A DNA stretch of 64,000 nt from Macrotis lagotis (GCF_037893015.1 NC_133666.1:264237609-264301608), one strand, 5' to 3'; shown: positions 10,641 through 24,300, numbered from the stretch's first letter. Numbers and translations are program-made. The notes: generated by a model not told the origin, from the letters alone.

Positions 10641-11814
10641 GTTTTGAAGTTTTTTTTTTAATGAAAAGTCAGGAAAACATGTATGGTACCTGAATTGGGG
10701 AAACAGAATAAAAATACTTTTCTGAAGTCTTTTCAAAAGTCCTTTTTAATCAAAAAGGTATAGAAATGTTAAAAGTCTTTTGATTTACTATGTCAAGTTT
10801 AGAACTCATGGCTCCAGGGATTTTAATTGGCCTTCCAAACTCATATGGCATCAACATTTTAGTTCTTACTTGTAAGTTCTTGACCTGATGAAAAAAAAAT
10901 GCCCCCATTTCAGAACTGACTGCCAATGTGCCGATAGGTGTTATGAGAATGAAAACTTCTTTTCCTCCTGAAGCTTTAGTTAAGTAATGACTTCCTGTGA
11001 CTACATTACACATCCTGAAATTCTCTTAGAACATACAATGAATGTCCTTTTCAGCTCAGTTTGATTCATATTTGATGACTTATAACTTTCCATTTTTGTG
11101 GTTGTTGAACAGAGGCAAAAGGGAGAATGTCAGTGGATATATTACTTGTCAGTGACTTGGAGGTTATTTTGACCAATGAAAAAGCAGCATTCTGCATCTC
11201 AGAGCCAACGGTATAAAGATACAGCTGTCAACCAACCTTTCAGAAGCATGCCTGCTTTCTCTTCTTGGAAACTTTTCTAGTTTGTTGAGAATAGTAGGAA
11301 TATAATATCCCAGTGTGAGCCAGTTTTCCTGAGAAGGGCTTATCACTCACTTACTTAAAACTTACTGACTTTTTCTTTTATTAAAACTGAACTGATTTTT
11401 ATGCCTTTTGTTGTCACCTATCTTAGGAAGTTGACTCCCTTATCTTCTGTCCTACCTCTAATCCACCCCCTTCTACACAGTACTAGGAAATTGTAAGAAA
11501 AAAAAAAATCAATAACCAATTTCAAACAACTCCTATCCCCCCTCAATTCTTAGAAGGATCCTCTTATACCTGATTTCACCAATAGGATTTACTGAAAGAT
11601 TTGCTCCGTCCAAAGCCAGCAAAGAAGTTAGGGAAGCAAGCAATTAATAAGTTTTGCAAATAGAGAATTGATAGTATGAGCCTGGAGCATGGAGATTCCC
11701 ACATTCAGCTTATGTACATTAACTCAAGTAGGGTTATCAGTCCTTCTAAAACTTGGCATAGGGACTAGACCTAGAACTCTCAGGGACTATCTGATAGGAC
11801 TCCCTTCTTTGTCA
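10641..11814. other. Unique sequence
   Basis: No gene is recognised. The minus frame 10750-11013 (87 residues) has no similarity I know and no splice context. Confidence 0.45.
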
Positions 11815-11960
11815 TTTTACAGATGAGGAAAGTTAGACCCCCACCCTCCCAAGAAGTTAAATGACTTGCTCAAGATCCTTGTCACAAGATTGTAAATGTC
11901 ACAGCTGTAATTTGGGTCTTGTGATTCCCAGTTTAAGTCATATTGCTTTGCTTTTCTAAC
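11815..11960 (-). repeat. MIR-type SINE
   Basis: 'cattttacagatgaggaaa' and 'aaatgacttgctcaagat' are reverse-oriented MIR. Confidence 0.7.
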
Positions 11961-12073
11961 AGGTTACAAAGGGGTCTAATAGAAATAAGGTCAAGGGGGT
12001 AAAATTCCCTTAAAATTCCCTTGTTTCTGCTAAAAATATGCTTGACCATTCTTTTCATTTTGTTTTTTCTATG

Positions 12074-12075
<2 letters not shown>

Positions 12076-12121
<46 letters not shown>
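12076..12121. repeat. (AT)23 microsatellite
   Basis: 46 bp of uninterrupted alternating AT. Confidence 0.98.
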
Positions 12122-12123
<2 letters not shown>

Positions 12124-12284
12124 CCTATATCAAATTGTGTAACATTTTATGGAGGAGTGAAGAGAGAGAGGGAAAAAATTGGAACTCCAAATTTTGTAAT
12201 AAAGACATGAATACTAAAAATGTCTTTACATGTAATCCAGGGAAAAGTTACTATTAAAAGTCTGACTTGTATAGCAAAGTAAAG

Positions 12285-12510
12285 GAGACAAACTTGGAGG
12301 TATGAAAATTTTAGATGTGTAAAAAAGTTAAACTGCAACTAATCCTTCAATTTAAGAAAGAAATTGACAAATTTTTTTAAAAAAATTTAAAAAGGAATTG
12401 TCATTATATTACTTGAGCTTCAAATTTCTCCTAAGGAATGTATTACAATTAAATTCAAACATGCATTTTTTCCATAAAACAGCAACATTAGTTTCTTCTG
12501 TCAAGGAAGA
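12285..12510. repeat. Diverged direct repeat, copy A
   Basis: Sequence from 'gatgtgtaaaaaagtta' through 'taaattcaaacatgc' to 'aacagcaacatta' recurs in the same order and orientation at 13520-13745. Family unknown. Confidence 0.7.
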
Positions 12511-13024
12511 TCCATAAAGTAAATGAACCTTAAGACCTCTGACTCCCCCAAAAAATTGAATATAGAAGCCACTGACATACCCTTTTCCATGTTCTACACT
12601 GGATGCTGAAACTTTATTTTTTACTCATTCCTATGAATATCTATTGCACAACTAAAAAAAAAATCTGTTTTTCTTTTTCCACTTACTGAATGAGGCACAC
12701 ATCTGGTAACCCTATGTCAAGGCAAAGAATCTTCCAAGAAAAAGAGCTCTGATGCATGTCAAGCCCATCTCCAGTCATTGTTCTTGGAATTGGCCTCTCA
12801 TCTCATTTCTATTATCTGCTCCACTCACCTTAACTCTAGGAATGTCATTCATTCAATGTAGGGTCTATAGGTCAAGGTTTCAAGGGAAAATGAATTTCTT
12901 AAGCCAATCAATTTTTAATGAAGTCTTCAGGAAGCAATTTTTGGAGACTAATTCAAAGTGAAACTGCACATTAAAGTCTTTCTCTGAGGCCATAGTCTGG
13001 AAAGGAACTTGTTTTGCAAGGACT

Positions 13025-13028
13025 ACAT

Positions 13029-13071
<43 letters not shown>

Positions 13072-13103
13072 TATATGTATATATATATGTATATATATAT
13101 ATT
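13025..13103. repeat. (TA)n/TATACA microsatellite
   Basis: About 80 bp of TA with interspersed TACA and TATG. It lies between the two copies of the direct repeat. Confidence 0.95.
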
Positions 13104-13519
13104 TTCCACAAATAATACTTTGAGGTTCTATCAAGTTAGACAAGACTTTAGGTATGAGTTACCATTTGACATTGTGTCACTGGATGATCAGGGAGCTGTC
13201 CTTTCTAATTTCAGAGTGACTCATCAGTAGTAGGTGCTATTTTGGGTGGGAGGGAAAACATAGCAACCTCTGAAAAATCATTTACTAAGGTATATATTAT
13301 ATTGGGGGTAGTGTCTCCAAAGAAAGAATACCCATGATATTGAAATAATTAATTCTCAAAGTATTCATTAAAAATGAAATACATAACTTTACTGGGTTTC
13401 AATATTTGTGCTTTTTGTCTGGATTGATTAGAATTGGACTGACATTTTCACTCAGAGCAAAAAGAATGACAGTGGAGAGGGGAGGAAGCAGTACAGAGTA
13501 AAGTCCAATAATAGGTGCA

Positions 13520-13745
13520 GTTGTACAGGAGGTAAAAATTCCAAATGTGTAAAAAAAAAGTTAAATTGTAAGAAATCAATCCTTTAATTTTTTAAAGAAA
13601 TTTTTAAAAAATTTAAAATTTTAAAATTATATGCTATAATATTATTCTAATGAATATATTAAAATTAAATTTAAACACATCTTTTCCCACAAAACAACAT
13701 TAATCTGGGAACATTGAAAGAGTAAATCATTCTGCCAAGGGGATG
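13520..13745. repeat. Diverged direct repeat, copy B
   Basis: Matches copy A at 12285-12510: 'aaatgtgtaaaaaaaaag', 'ttaaatttaaacacatc' and 'caaaacaacattaatc' occur in the same order. Confidence 0.7.
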
Positions 13746-14329
13746 TGTTCCAAATCCCAAAGAGTCTATTCTTGTAGGATCAGAAAAGTAGGCCTTTCAG
13801 AGGGATGTCATGATAAAGGGGTCCTTGAATTGTAGTGGACCATAGGCAGATAGAAGAACAGAAAACTGGAGGAGAGGAACAGCGGGCATGCTTCCCTAGA
13901 TGGTGGTTCCCTGACACAAACTTCCAATCTCCCCACCTTCATGGGTATTGAGTGGCATCATTTTTTTACTCAGTATATATCCATTTCAGATACATGAGAA
14001 TTGGAACTATTCTTCATTATATAGGTAAGTTGCCAGGTATTGATGACTGCCATGCTAAAGTCATTAAGAGACTGGAAAACACATGGTACAATGCAGAATT
14101 ATTTTTCTTAAGACTATAACCTCAGGCTAGACCCCAAATCAATTGAAAGTGCAAAAAATAGAGTGAAAGGGACCAATTTCATAGTCTTTAAGATGACTAC
14201 ATTAAACTAATGTATTAATTTTAATCAGCACCGGTCCAACTGATTCTACCATTCCTCTCCCCACTCAGTTCAAAGTGGTTAAGCATTTTTCTTTTGACTT
14301 TTGTTTCCTTTCATAGGAATGGAAGAAGA
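13746..14329. other. Unique sequence
   Basis: No gene or clear repeat seen. Confidence 0.45.
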
Positions 14330-14565
14330 TAATTTATCTAGCACCTACTATGGACCAGGGATTATGTTAAATACTTTGCAAATACGATGTCATATAATCC
14401 TGCAACAACTCTGGGAGACAGGAGCTATTTTTATCCCCATTTTGTAGTTGAGAACACTGAGGAAGATAGAGGTTAAGTGACTTGCTCAGAGTCACATAGC
14501 AGGGAAATCTGAGGTTGTAATCCTAATTTCAGACCCAGAATTCTAGTTACTGCTAGCTGCCTTAG
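14330..14565 (-). repeat. MIR-type SINE
   Basis: 'cattttgtagttgagaac', 'aagtgacttgctcagagtc' and a 'ctagctgcct' end mark a nearly complete reverse MIR-like copy. Confidence 0.75.
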
Positions 14566-14789
14566 GTGGTTGCATATTTCCCGATGGATAAACTCTGAAA
14601 CCAAGCCTGTTGCCCGGCTATTGACATGGCTCCTGTAGTTTAATTCAAGCAACATTCATGGAAGCCTTTAAACCACACTGGAATGATTTTTACCAGGGTC
14701 CCTAGATGACTCTAAGATATAGTACTTGGAGGTCAGAGGACAATTTGAGCTAGGGGCAAAGGAATATATGCTTTTAAGGTTTACTGAAT

Positions 14790-14945
14790 GTTTTACTTAA
14801 ATTATCTCAATTGATCTTAATGTCAGTTCTACAAGGTAGGAACTACAGGTATTATTTTCTTTATTTTAGAGATGTGGAAACTGAGGCTTAAAGAGACTAA
14901 GCAACTCATCCGTGGTCATACAGCTAGAAGGTACCGTGGAAAGAT
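14790..14945 (-). repeat. MIR-type SINE
   Basis: 'gatgtggaaactgaggctt' and 'gtggtcatacagctagaag' are reverse MIR core and head. Confidence 0.75.
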
Positions 14946-15125
14946 TTCTAGGTCTTTAGTGAGAGGATCTGAAATCAAATCTCAGCTTTACTTCTAACCA
15001 TGTCATTCTAGAGGAGTTATTTCATCTTTCCAAGACTCAATTTCTTCATCTGCTAAATAAAACTTTACTCAATATGATCTCTAAAACCCATTTTACCTCT
15101 CAAATCTATATTCTAAGTATCAGAG
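14946..15125 (+). repeat. MIR-type SINE
   Basis: 'gaaatcaaatctcagctt' followed by 'caatttcttcatctgctaa' is a forward MIR, head to head with the preceding reverse copy. Confidence 0.65.
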
Positions 15126-15290
15126 CCAGGTCTTTTCTGACTTCATTTCATCATAAAGGAGTTTTTTTGGGTAATGCTCAGTAAAGTACTAACAGAGCCC
15201 AGGGAGAACTTGTTCACCTCCTTTTCAATGAATCAACCAATGTATCATATCAAAGAAGGATAACCATATAACAACTTTTACTTAACAGTC

Positions 15291-15321
15291 TGTGTGCTGT
15301 ATGTGTGTTTTGTGTGCATGT

Positions 15322-15395
<74 letters not shown>
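15291..15395. repeat. (TG)n microsatellite
   Basis: About 100 bp of TG with a few interruptions (TTTG, CATG, TATG). It produces Cys/Val and Thr/His frames that are not genes. Confidence 0.98.
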
Positions 15396-16434
15396 GGATG
15401 GTCATGAAGGGAGAGGAGATGATTGGGAGCATTGCTGTTTAATGAGGATCAAGATGAAGTATCTGAACCAGTCTTCAACTTCCATGGTCTTATGTAGACA
15501 GTCTCACAATGAAAGCCCTGACTTGATGCTCTTATCAGCTGAGGACCCAGCAGCTTTGAAATATATGATTTTCTGAGCAGAGGTTGCTTTTGAGTTTCAA
15601 TGGTATATGCAGGGTTGCAGGAGGATGATGGTAGGAAGCACCACTTCTTTCTAAACCTGAAGCTTATAAAAAGTTTCCTGTGCAGAAAAATGCAATTGAC
15701 CAAGACCAGAGAGTTCAGGAATATAGTCTCTTGGATATTTATTGTCATCTCCAAAAAATAAAATAAATCCAATGAACAAAAAAGACATTTTGTTCTACAG
15801 AATTCACAAATGAACTGAATATTCAATGTAGCCCACATAGTTTTTACAGAACCAATTTCAACAAATAATTAAAACTCCACATGTGAAGAAATCACATTGA
15901 TTTACATCCAGACAAGAATTCCTGTGGACATAAAAGAGCCATGACATCTGCTACTCAGCAGTTTGTTTAAATTCACAATTTAAAATCACAATCACTATAT
16001 GGCAGTAGTAAGAGTTGGATCACAACTACCACACAAGTATTAGAAGTGAGTAGTTTAATATTTTCTTAAAAACAATTCAGAAAAAATCCATCTTTGATAA
16101 GAACCTGAAAGTGCTGTAAAAGGAGCCATTTGGTCTTAGCCTACCCCAATTTCCCCATTTCATAGTCATACAGCATTATAGTCAATTAATGGGTGTCATG
16201 ATATGCTTTTCTTAGGGATATTAATTTGGATTTCTTGGATAACTGCTTTAGCAAGGGAGAAAAACTATTTACTTCCATGCTTAAAGACTTGTTTGAAGTA
16301 ATCCACATATTTTGCCAGACCTTGGGTCTACCTTGTGGCCTAGGATATCAAGATTTCTTTCCTATTAAATTCACTGGGTCAACTGAGATAGTTAAACTGG
16401 ATAATTCAGAGATTCTATGGAAAGTCAACTGTAT
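15396..16434. other. Unique sequence
   Basis: No gene is recognised. A 129-residue minus frame at 15449-15838 lacks any similarity I know and has no codon-bias or splice support. Confidence 0.45.
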
Positions 16435-16760
16435 CACTTCTATTATGACTGGAGCCCTTCTCCCTTCTATCTTCCTATCTATCTCTTGCTCATTCAAAGC
16501 CTCCACCATTTTTCTGACTATATGAAGCTTTCCTTAACAATTCCAGCCCTAATGAATTCTCCACATGGGCCTACAACCCTCGTGGTCTATACTGTGTGCT
16601 AAATAACCTGTACTTGTAATTCTTGACTTCCCAACCTCATTGTAAATTTGTTGTCCCAGACCATATTTCATATTTCACTTTTCTTCACAATGCTGTATAT
16701 TGTGCTGAATGAGGTGCTGAACACATTCATGTAGCCTGTTAAATCTTTTCTACATCTTTA
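16435..16760 (+). repeat. L2-type LINE 3' fragment
   Basis: 'cattcaaagcctccacc', 'gaagctttccttaacaat' and 'ctcattgtaaatttgttg' follow the order of the L2 3' region. Diverged. Confidence 0.45.
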
Positions 16761-17194
16761 TCTATTCCTAAGATTCTTCATCTTTTTTTTGCAGGGAGTG
16801 AGGTGGAATACAAATATCCTATTATATCTGGTTTTGTATACACCTGCTTTATTCAGTGAAGTTAAGGACCATGTACAAAGTTCAAGGGACCATTTCACAG
16901 TTTGTATAATGTCTGGGGTTAACCAATATGGTTTAATGCAATTTGGTGCCTTTAAGATTCCCATTTCATGATGTGTCAGAGGAAATACAAGGTGTAATTG
17001 TTTAGAGATACCTAGAGAAGGAGAAACAGCTTATTCTGCAATAAATTTCTGCATATTTTATAAAATTTACTATTGCCTTGAAGAGATAGGTGCCATTTTT
17101 GGAGACAAAGGAGATCTAGATCTGCAATTTTATCCCTGTGAGAAACTCCCAGAATGGAAACTCCCTCCATGTAAAGAATAGTCATTGATCTGCA

Positions 17195-17335
17195 CTTACA
17201 GTTTTACAATTTCTTAGGTCAGTGAGAGGCAGAGACCTGCCTATGGTCACTCAGTATGTATCAAAAAGAGGACTTGAATTCAAGTCTTCCTGTCCCTGAG
17301 GCTACTCTATCCACTATATCACATTGCCTTTAATG
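17195..17335 (-). repeat. MIR-type SINE
   Basis: 'gacctgcctatggtcact' and 'atccactatatcacattgcc' are reverse-oriented MIR-like sequence. Confidence 0.65.
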
Positions 17336-17744
17336 GGTCTTACTATGATGATTAGTAGAAGTATTTCATAAAGCTCTAATAATATTTCTTAGGACTGAAG
17401 TAGCATTAGTGGAAATAAGAATATAATGTGATTGGTCTACTTTGAATCTGGAATCCAGGTAACTAAATTATAGTCAATTTGTTATTCTATGAGTGAATTG
17501 CTTATAAACAGAGTGGCCTTCTTTACTTTTTAGTGAAATTCTAGGTCAAAACTGACGAGTTGCCTAAATTATGGAGAACAGATGGTGAGAGTTTGGGCAG
17601 CAACACTGGTTACTGACTCTCTTCCAAAATGATTTAAAGATGCTCTGAGTCTCAATTTTTATTCATATGGACAATAAAAAATTGACAGTGATTATACCCC
17701 ATAGAACAAAATTATCTAAGAAAATGCTCTGTCCAACATACTTA

Positions 17745-17748
<4 letters not shown>
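17336..17748. other. Unique sequence
   Basis: No gene or clear repeat seen. Confidence 0.45.
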
Positions 17749-17803
<55 letters not shown>

Positions 17804-17813
17804 AAATATATTT

Positions 17814-17853
<40 letters not shown>
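17749..17853. repeat. Composite (TA)n-(AG)n microsatellite
   Basis: About 80 bp of TA with an inner AAAATATATTTT palindrome, directly followed by about 24 bp of AG. Confidence 0.97.
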
Positions 17854-20276
17854 AAACCCACAAATTATTGAATAATTGCAACAGTGAAAATAAAAATCAT
17901 CATAATAGTAAAAATTCTTAGGAGACTTTTTTATGTTATCAGAGATAAAGTTTCTCCCTCTCTGAAGAGCAATATTTAATTTTTCTTTGGTCACTAGATT
18001 TAGTGTTTGTCAATAATTTGCATCATTCAATCAGAAACTAAAGGAGAACTTTGAACTTAAGTGGGGAATAATCACTCTTCCTTTTCTACCCACCCCCTCA
18101 GCAATCTACTATCATTCTGTTTGGAAAAAAATTCTGTTTAGACAAATGCAATGTGTACCTGGGAAAGTTTTGCCTTCGATAGCTAAAATATTTAAGGTTC
18201 AGCATGGAAGAGTTTCATGCAACACCAATGAAAGTATTTTCTGTATAAAACACACCACTAAACATATACAACTACAATAAATCTTTTGAATCAGTCACAC
18301 AGTCAGCAATCACATCCCATGCATTCATCAGAATTGTCCCTTTCACACTATTTTATATACACTGAGTAAGTCATTAAATATTGCACTTATTGGCCCATGA
18401 ACCCTCAATTTAGAGGTGTTGAAAAATAGAAAACAAATTTATTTTTATAACATATTTCATGCAACATTTAAGACACTTCAGTTCCACAAACACCATTAAA
18501 TAGTTGTACATTCTGACAGACCAAAAAGTAGCACATCACATCTGACAACAATATATTAATGGGAATTATAGAAGAAACAGTTTTCATTCTGCATTCATTC
18601 ATGGGAACAACAGGACTAACTGTGGCAAGTCATTCAGTGAAATGGTAAATGATGACCAGATTTTATTTTCATAATATAAAAACTGCTAGACAACATTAGG
18701 ACACATTCTCTTCTCTGAAATGCTAGGTATCTGTGTGCAAACCATAGACCATCTGCTCATGCTTTCTCTAAGAGCATCATTTCAGAGGCCTATGGACTTG
18801 ACCCAAGTGGATCCCAGCTTGACAAAAATCATTAATTGAGAAGCTTGGGGAGAAGTGGGGGAAGAAGACTACTACCATTAACTCTGAATTATCAGCAATA
18901 AGGGAAAGTAATAATTTCTTGGATTAAATTAAATGCACAAAATGAATAGGTGCTAATAGATGTAAATATAATTTGAGTTTTGTGCCCTGAAAAAATGTTC
19001 TTTTAAAATATAAAATGGAGAACCAGAAAAAATTCACTTGCTGTCTTCAGAATGTTAATGACATTTCTTGTCTTCCTTCTACTTTCTGTGCTTAGTGAGA
19101 GTTGGTTATACACATATGAACACGGTATAGTCACATCAAATCAACCCAGAATCAAGAACCATTGCTGCAGGTCCACATCAGGGTTCCATCTCAGGCAATT
19201 GACAGGTCTTTGTATATTTTAATACTGATATAAATCTATCCTTTCCCCCCTTAAAATTAATCCAGCAATAAGAGATAATTTCATCTGCTTTGTTTCAAGG
19301 TGAAATTATTATGGAAATATAATGGATTTTTTTATGAATTGAGAAGAATTTGAAGTAATTATCTCTTTTTCACTGAGACTGCTATTTTTAGAATTATTTC
19401 TATTTTTAAAGGGGGTAAGTTGGTTGATGAGGCAATCTTTATTATTATTATTTTAAATCAAGTATCAGGTCTTTTAATTCTCACCTTGCAATAATTCTTT
19501 TGAAGCTTCCCAAGGAGAACCATCACTTAGCAATGTAAGGAAGTAGATAAGTGGGGTGGGTCAGATTAGATGAGGACCCCCTCCCCCATGCAGAAGTTCT
19601 AGGAGTTGTGATAGGCACTGAAGCCTGAGCTACCTAGTATCAAGTACTAGGATCACCTGCTTTCTCTCCTCTCCAATGCCTTCATCCAATCCTGGGCTAT
19701 GATTTAGACTAGGTTACTCAGAAGTCTACCTGAAGGCAAAATCAGTGTCAATGCTGGAATCAGTATCAAAAACCTGTGCTCACCAGAAACTCCACACTGC
19801 TTTATCTCTAAACTAAATAAGGTGCAAGTGTAGCAACTGGCTAGGCAGAGCTGAATAAAAAGTTTGATCTTTTTGACAGCTGGTCGAAAAGGCTTTCAAG
19901 ATCTGGTAGTTGAAGTATCATACTCAACAGACTAATTGGAACAGAGTTTCAATCAATAGTCATGCACACAGGAAAAGGCATTTCAGATCTAGAAATATCA
20001 ACATGCACACACACACAGGGACTTTTTGGTCTATGGACTTTTACAATGATTTTAAAATGTAACTTGTATCATGGTTCTATGCATGCAGTTGCTACCTTAA
20101 TTTGTCAGGACTCAGATATCTTTCTAATAAATGGGTACTATAGAGTCACAAAAATGCTGCTGGCTTGCTTAAGCTCATATTGCAGCATTCACATGTAGCA
20201 TACAATGACTGCATACTATATTATGATCATGCACTAAGACCTGCCCTAGAATCAAGTACTAGGTAATGAGGCAGGG

Positions 20277-20282
20277 TTTATT
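20277..20282 (-). promoter_or_regulatory. Candidate distal poly(A) signal for RAB3C
   Basis: The minus strand reads AATAAA here, the first canonical hexamer I find after the RAB3C stop, 4.5 kb downstream. Such hexamers are frequent by chance in AT-rich DNA, so this is only a candidate. Confidence 0.2.
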
Positions 20283-20445
20283 AATGATTGTCTCCAGGAG
20301 ATGACACTTTGCGAAAGTTCAACTTGAAACATAGGACCCAAGTTGGATGGGTGGAATGAGCATGAGAAATGTACTCCATTTACAAGGTGATGTAACAAGT
20401 TCCAGAGATTTAAATAGGTACCCCAACAACACACATGTATACACA

Positions 20446-20472
20446 ACACACACACACACACACACACACACA
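20446..20472. repeat. (CA)n microsatellite
   Basis: About 13 CA units. Confidence 0.97.
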
Positions 20473-21212
20473 TAGCCATACATGCACACTCATACATCCC
20501 AAGTAAAAGGCAAGGCAATACTCTGACTAAAAGGTCTATGAATTATCTGCATCAAAGTAAAGCATAAAAATATATATTGGTGTATTCAAACTATTGGTCT
20601 CCCATGTAATTAGGTGGTAATTTTATAGCTGTTGCATTCCACATTTACCATGTTTTAATACTATTATTTGTTCACAAATGAAGGCACACTCAGTTTCCAT
20701 TAAAAATAAAAACCTCAACACTGACACACATGCACAATGATGCTGCAGCAGACAGGAATCCATAAGAAATGGACCAGTTTTTTTGAAAACCTCCATATTC
20801 CTCATGCCTTAAAAATCCATCAGGGATGTAGAGGTTGCTCACTGAGGGAGCAGTGGCAGCAAAATAAATCTTTTGGGTAGACTAGGAAGATATCAGCTAA
20901 GCTGGTTCAAAGCAAGTCTTTTTAAATGTCCACAGAAGAGAATCTTTATCATCATCTTAAAACTTGAAGAAAATAGCTCAGGCACCTACAGATCAACTGA
21001 GGCTTGAACATAGTAGTGCTGATACATGTGACTATTTGATTAGGTGATTGTGTGGTAGATGTCCAATTCTGCATATTCATTAGATCAATGTTTAAGCTCT
21101 TGGAAATAGATTTCTGAAATAATGGTACTTTCTCTCTGGGGGGGGTGAGGGTGAGGAATAATGTATATTCACTTGTGAATATAGGCAAAGGGATTGGATG
21201 AGTGATTTCATT

Positions 21213-21370
21213 TTTTTAAATTACTTTTTTTCCCCAAGGGAATGGGGTTAAGTAACTTGCCCAAGTTCACACAGCTAGGAAATTATTAAGTATCTGAGGC
21301 AGGATTTGAACTCAGGTCTTCTGACTCCAAGGCTGGTGATCTATTCCACTGCACCACCTAGCTGTTCCCA
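21213..21370 (-). mobile_element. Marsupial tRNA-derived SINE
   Basis: Reverse copy: T-rich tail, 'aatggggttaagtaactt', 'ggatttgaactcaggtct' (tRNA B box) and 'caccacctagctg' head. Confidence 0.85.
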
Positions 21371-24300
21371 GTGATTTCATTGCTATAGGGAATTCCTAGA
21401 AATTGCTTCTTCCAGTGCAGGCTGGCTCCTTTTTTTAAACTGATAGTTTGATAGAGTTAACCAGGATACTGAGGAGTTAATTTTTGATTTCCTGGGTCAT
21501 TTAATCAGTGCAAGTAAAGAGGCAACATTTGAACTCAGGTATCCTGGTCTTCAACATGAGGACTGCTATGGCATGCTAAAATCAATACATATGACAGAAA
21601 GGGATGTGACTTGAGAATGAGTCAGTAGCTGTCCACAGGCCCCCAATATACCATATCTTCCAAGTGATTGCCCTTAATGTCTCTGAGATATGACTGTCCA
21701 ACAGTTCTCTAACTGAAATCACTTAAGTTTCTGGCAGCTAAAGAACGTGTGTGTGTGTGTGTGTGTGTATAAACACATCAAGTTCTTTCCCCAAACAAGT
21801 CCATTTAAGCAGGAAGTAACACTCTTTGTGGAAAAAAAGGAGAGAGAACTAGGTTAGAAATCCATGGGGACAGAATACCATGCATAACATAAAATGTAGG
21901 ACATTGCTTATAGAAACTCACTCAGTTCACTTAAAGCCAGTTTCTTTATGTGTTGTATTTGGTTTTAAAGCCAGGATCTCTGGATGTGATCAGGAATAAA
22001 GGAAAAATATAACAACATACCAGCATTTCACAGATGTTTTTAGCTGGCATAATTTCAGGGGTGGGCCAACCAGTCCTTGACACTTTCCTTTCAACTACAG
22101 AAAAATGAATCTACCCTGGGATTTGAAGTTGAGACAAAACAACCCAGAATCCATCAGGATTTGGGGAGCTCTCAGATGAATGAAAGTGGAAAGTAGTAGT
22201 TGTATATCCATAGTAACAAATTCAAATGCTCCTTAGTAAAGAGACAGACTATGGCTATCCCATGCCTTTAAATTCAGACACAGGGCATCTCTCTCCTAAC
22301 TACCTGCTCCAAGTGAGTTTGTTTCCATTGATGGCAGGTATTTTGTTTGCAGGGAAGGGGACATCCAAGATGGGGAAACTGGACCACTTTCCTTCATAAA
22401 ATCAGGTATTCAGCAAACATTAACAAAGTGTTTTACTATGAGCCTGATTCACTTTACTCTTTCAATTTAAGGGAGAGAAAATGCCTCCCCTATGTCTATT
22501 TGTCTGCTCAAAATACCATCTCTAATTCTTTTATGTTTAACCTTAAAAAAAGAACATGTCTTATTTTTGTTAATTCATAGATTTGATGACAGAAACCATT
22601 TGTTTTTCAACTATCCAGTTGTATCCAGTAGAATCACACACAAATGCAGGTGTAAGAAGAATTCTGATTCTAATGTTGAAAAAACTTGATCATGCACTAG
22701 TAAAGTTTTCTGTTGTATTCCTAAGCTAATTATCTCTTTACCTTGCTTTGTGAAGGATTCAAAAACAATCATTGCTAGATAAAATCATGGAAAACAAATG
22801 TTTCTCCAAGGTCCATGGATACCTTGTGGATTGTCAAAGGGAGACATTACCATCAATTAGGGGAATACTGAACTGTCCATATTAAAATTAGTAAAGTAAA
22901 AAAACTTCTAAATTTCTACTTTGGTTATCCATAAGCTCTGATTTTTCAACTGAATTATAAGATCCAATTTTTGATGATGTGAGTAATTTATGTTTTCTGA
23001 GCTCTTTCAGAAAATAAACAAAACTATGTCCAGTTTTTCTTCTATGATGTTTTTTAGACCCCTCCCTCACTTTGAACCACATTAAAGGAAGAGTTTCTAA
23101 TTTTGAAATTCATATGCTGGGTATGATTCCACAGCAAAAGCAAAGAATCCTTTCATTCAATAATCCTACATATTTTGTGTTAATAATCACCTCCTCAGAT
23201 GACAAAATTGAACAAATTGTAAGCTCCCTTAGTAGAACTGTCCTCCAAACCCCTAATAAGTCTCCTGCCTTTCCATATCTCTTCCAGATCCCAGTCACTA
23301 CACAATAAGATATGGAATTACTATATTTAACACAATGGGTAGCAGACATCAATATCTTCAAAAAATCTGGAGTAACTGAGAGTAGGGATTTTGGCATTTG
23401 GCTCCTCTCCTTCTTCAGAATATTTGTGAAACAATGACTGCACAAACTGAGCTCTAAAGAGTCTCTTCAGTTTTCTAATTAATTAACACATTTTTTGCTT
23501 GTAAAAACATATGGTCTGAGGGTGGAGATAAAGGTGGGGTGCTAGTGTTCCAAACATTCAGACCTCCTTTAAGTCCCTCAGGGGTAAGGGGGGTTCCCCC
23601 TCTTCTTGGAAACCATGGTTATATAATCTAAATAATCTTGAAGGGAAGGTCCTTTTTTTCCCCTTAGAAATGACACAAAAGGATCCACCCCAAGCAAAAA
23701 GACTTCTGAGACTGTCACAAAAACACACCAAAGGAAGGGAGAGTAAAGATTTTCCCAAATCAAAAAATAAAACTCTTACCTTAATCTTAGTGTCCTCATT
23801 TTTCTCACTGATTCCATAAATAGAATGACTTGACCTGAGGACTGACTGATTATCCAGGCCCAAATGAATTGGTTTGTTCCAGATAGGATGAGAGGAGATG
23901 GGATGGGGAGGGACAAGAAGGGTAGTTTGGTTTAAGCTTTTGCAGGTCTCAACATTTCACCTTGTCTTAGTCAAAATGCTTTCTATATGGAATTCTATAA
24001 TTATACCTCTATTTACCCACCCAAACATTCATATTAATGCATAAAGTCAGTACAAACAATTGCCTTGTTTAGCCTCATTTTAAGCAAAGGCAGCATGTTT
24101 CATTTGTGGTTACAGTAGCAGTTGTTATTACTTTAACAACAGCAAGAAATAAATGGTTACTTAAATTCAATTTTATGCCAGGGTAGCCATTGAACTTCAT
24201 ATACCACTTTGGGGGGGTTATGGAAATAATATTTGTATTTTTTTAGAATCAATATTCCCTTTGTTTTAATAGCAGTGAAAAATAGATACATTGCTTAATA

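Larger units (their letters stand above)
17854..21212. other. Unique sequence downstream of RAB3C
   Basis: Long stretch nearly free of recognisable transposon copies, apart from a (CA)n at 20446-20472. It could include distal RAB3C 3' UTR or regulatory sequence. No coding region is supported. Confidence 0.45.

Noticed and set aside
15449..15838. Minus-strand frame of 129 residues
   Set aside because: Longest non-repeat frame outside known elements, but no recognisable domain, no Kozak or splice context, and a Cys/Phe-rich AT-driven composition.
23110..23445. Minus-strand frame of 111 residues downstream of RAB3C
   Set aside because: No similarity recognised; within presumed 3' flank.
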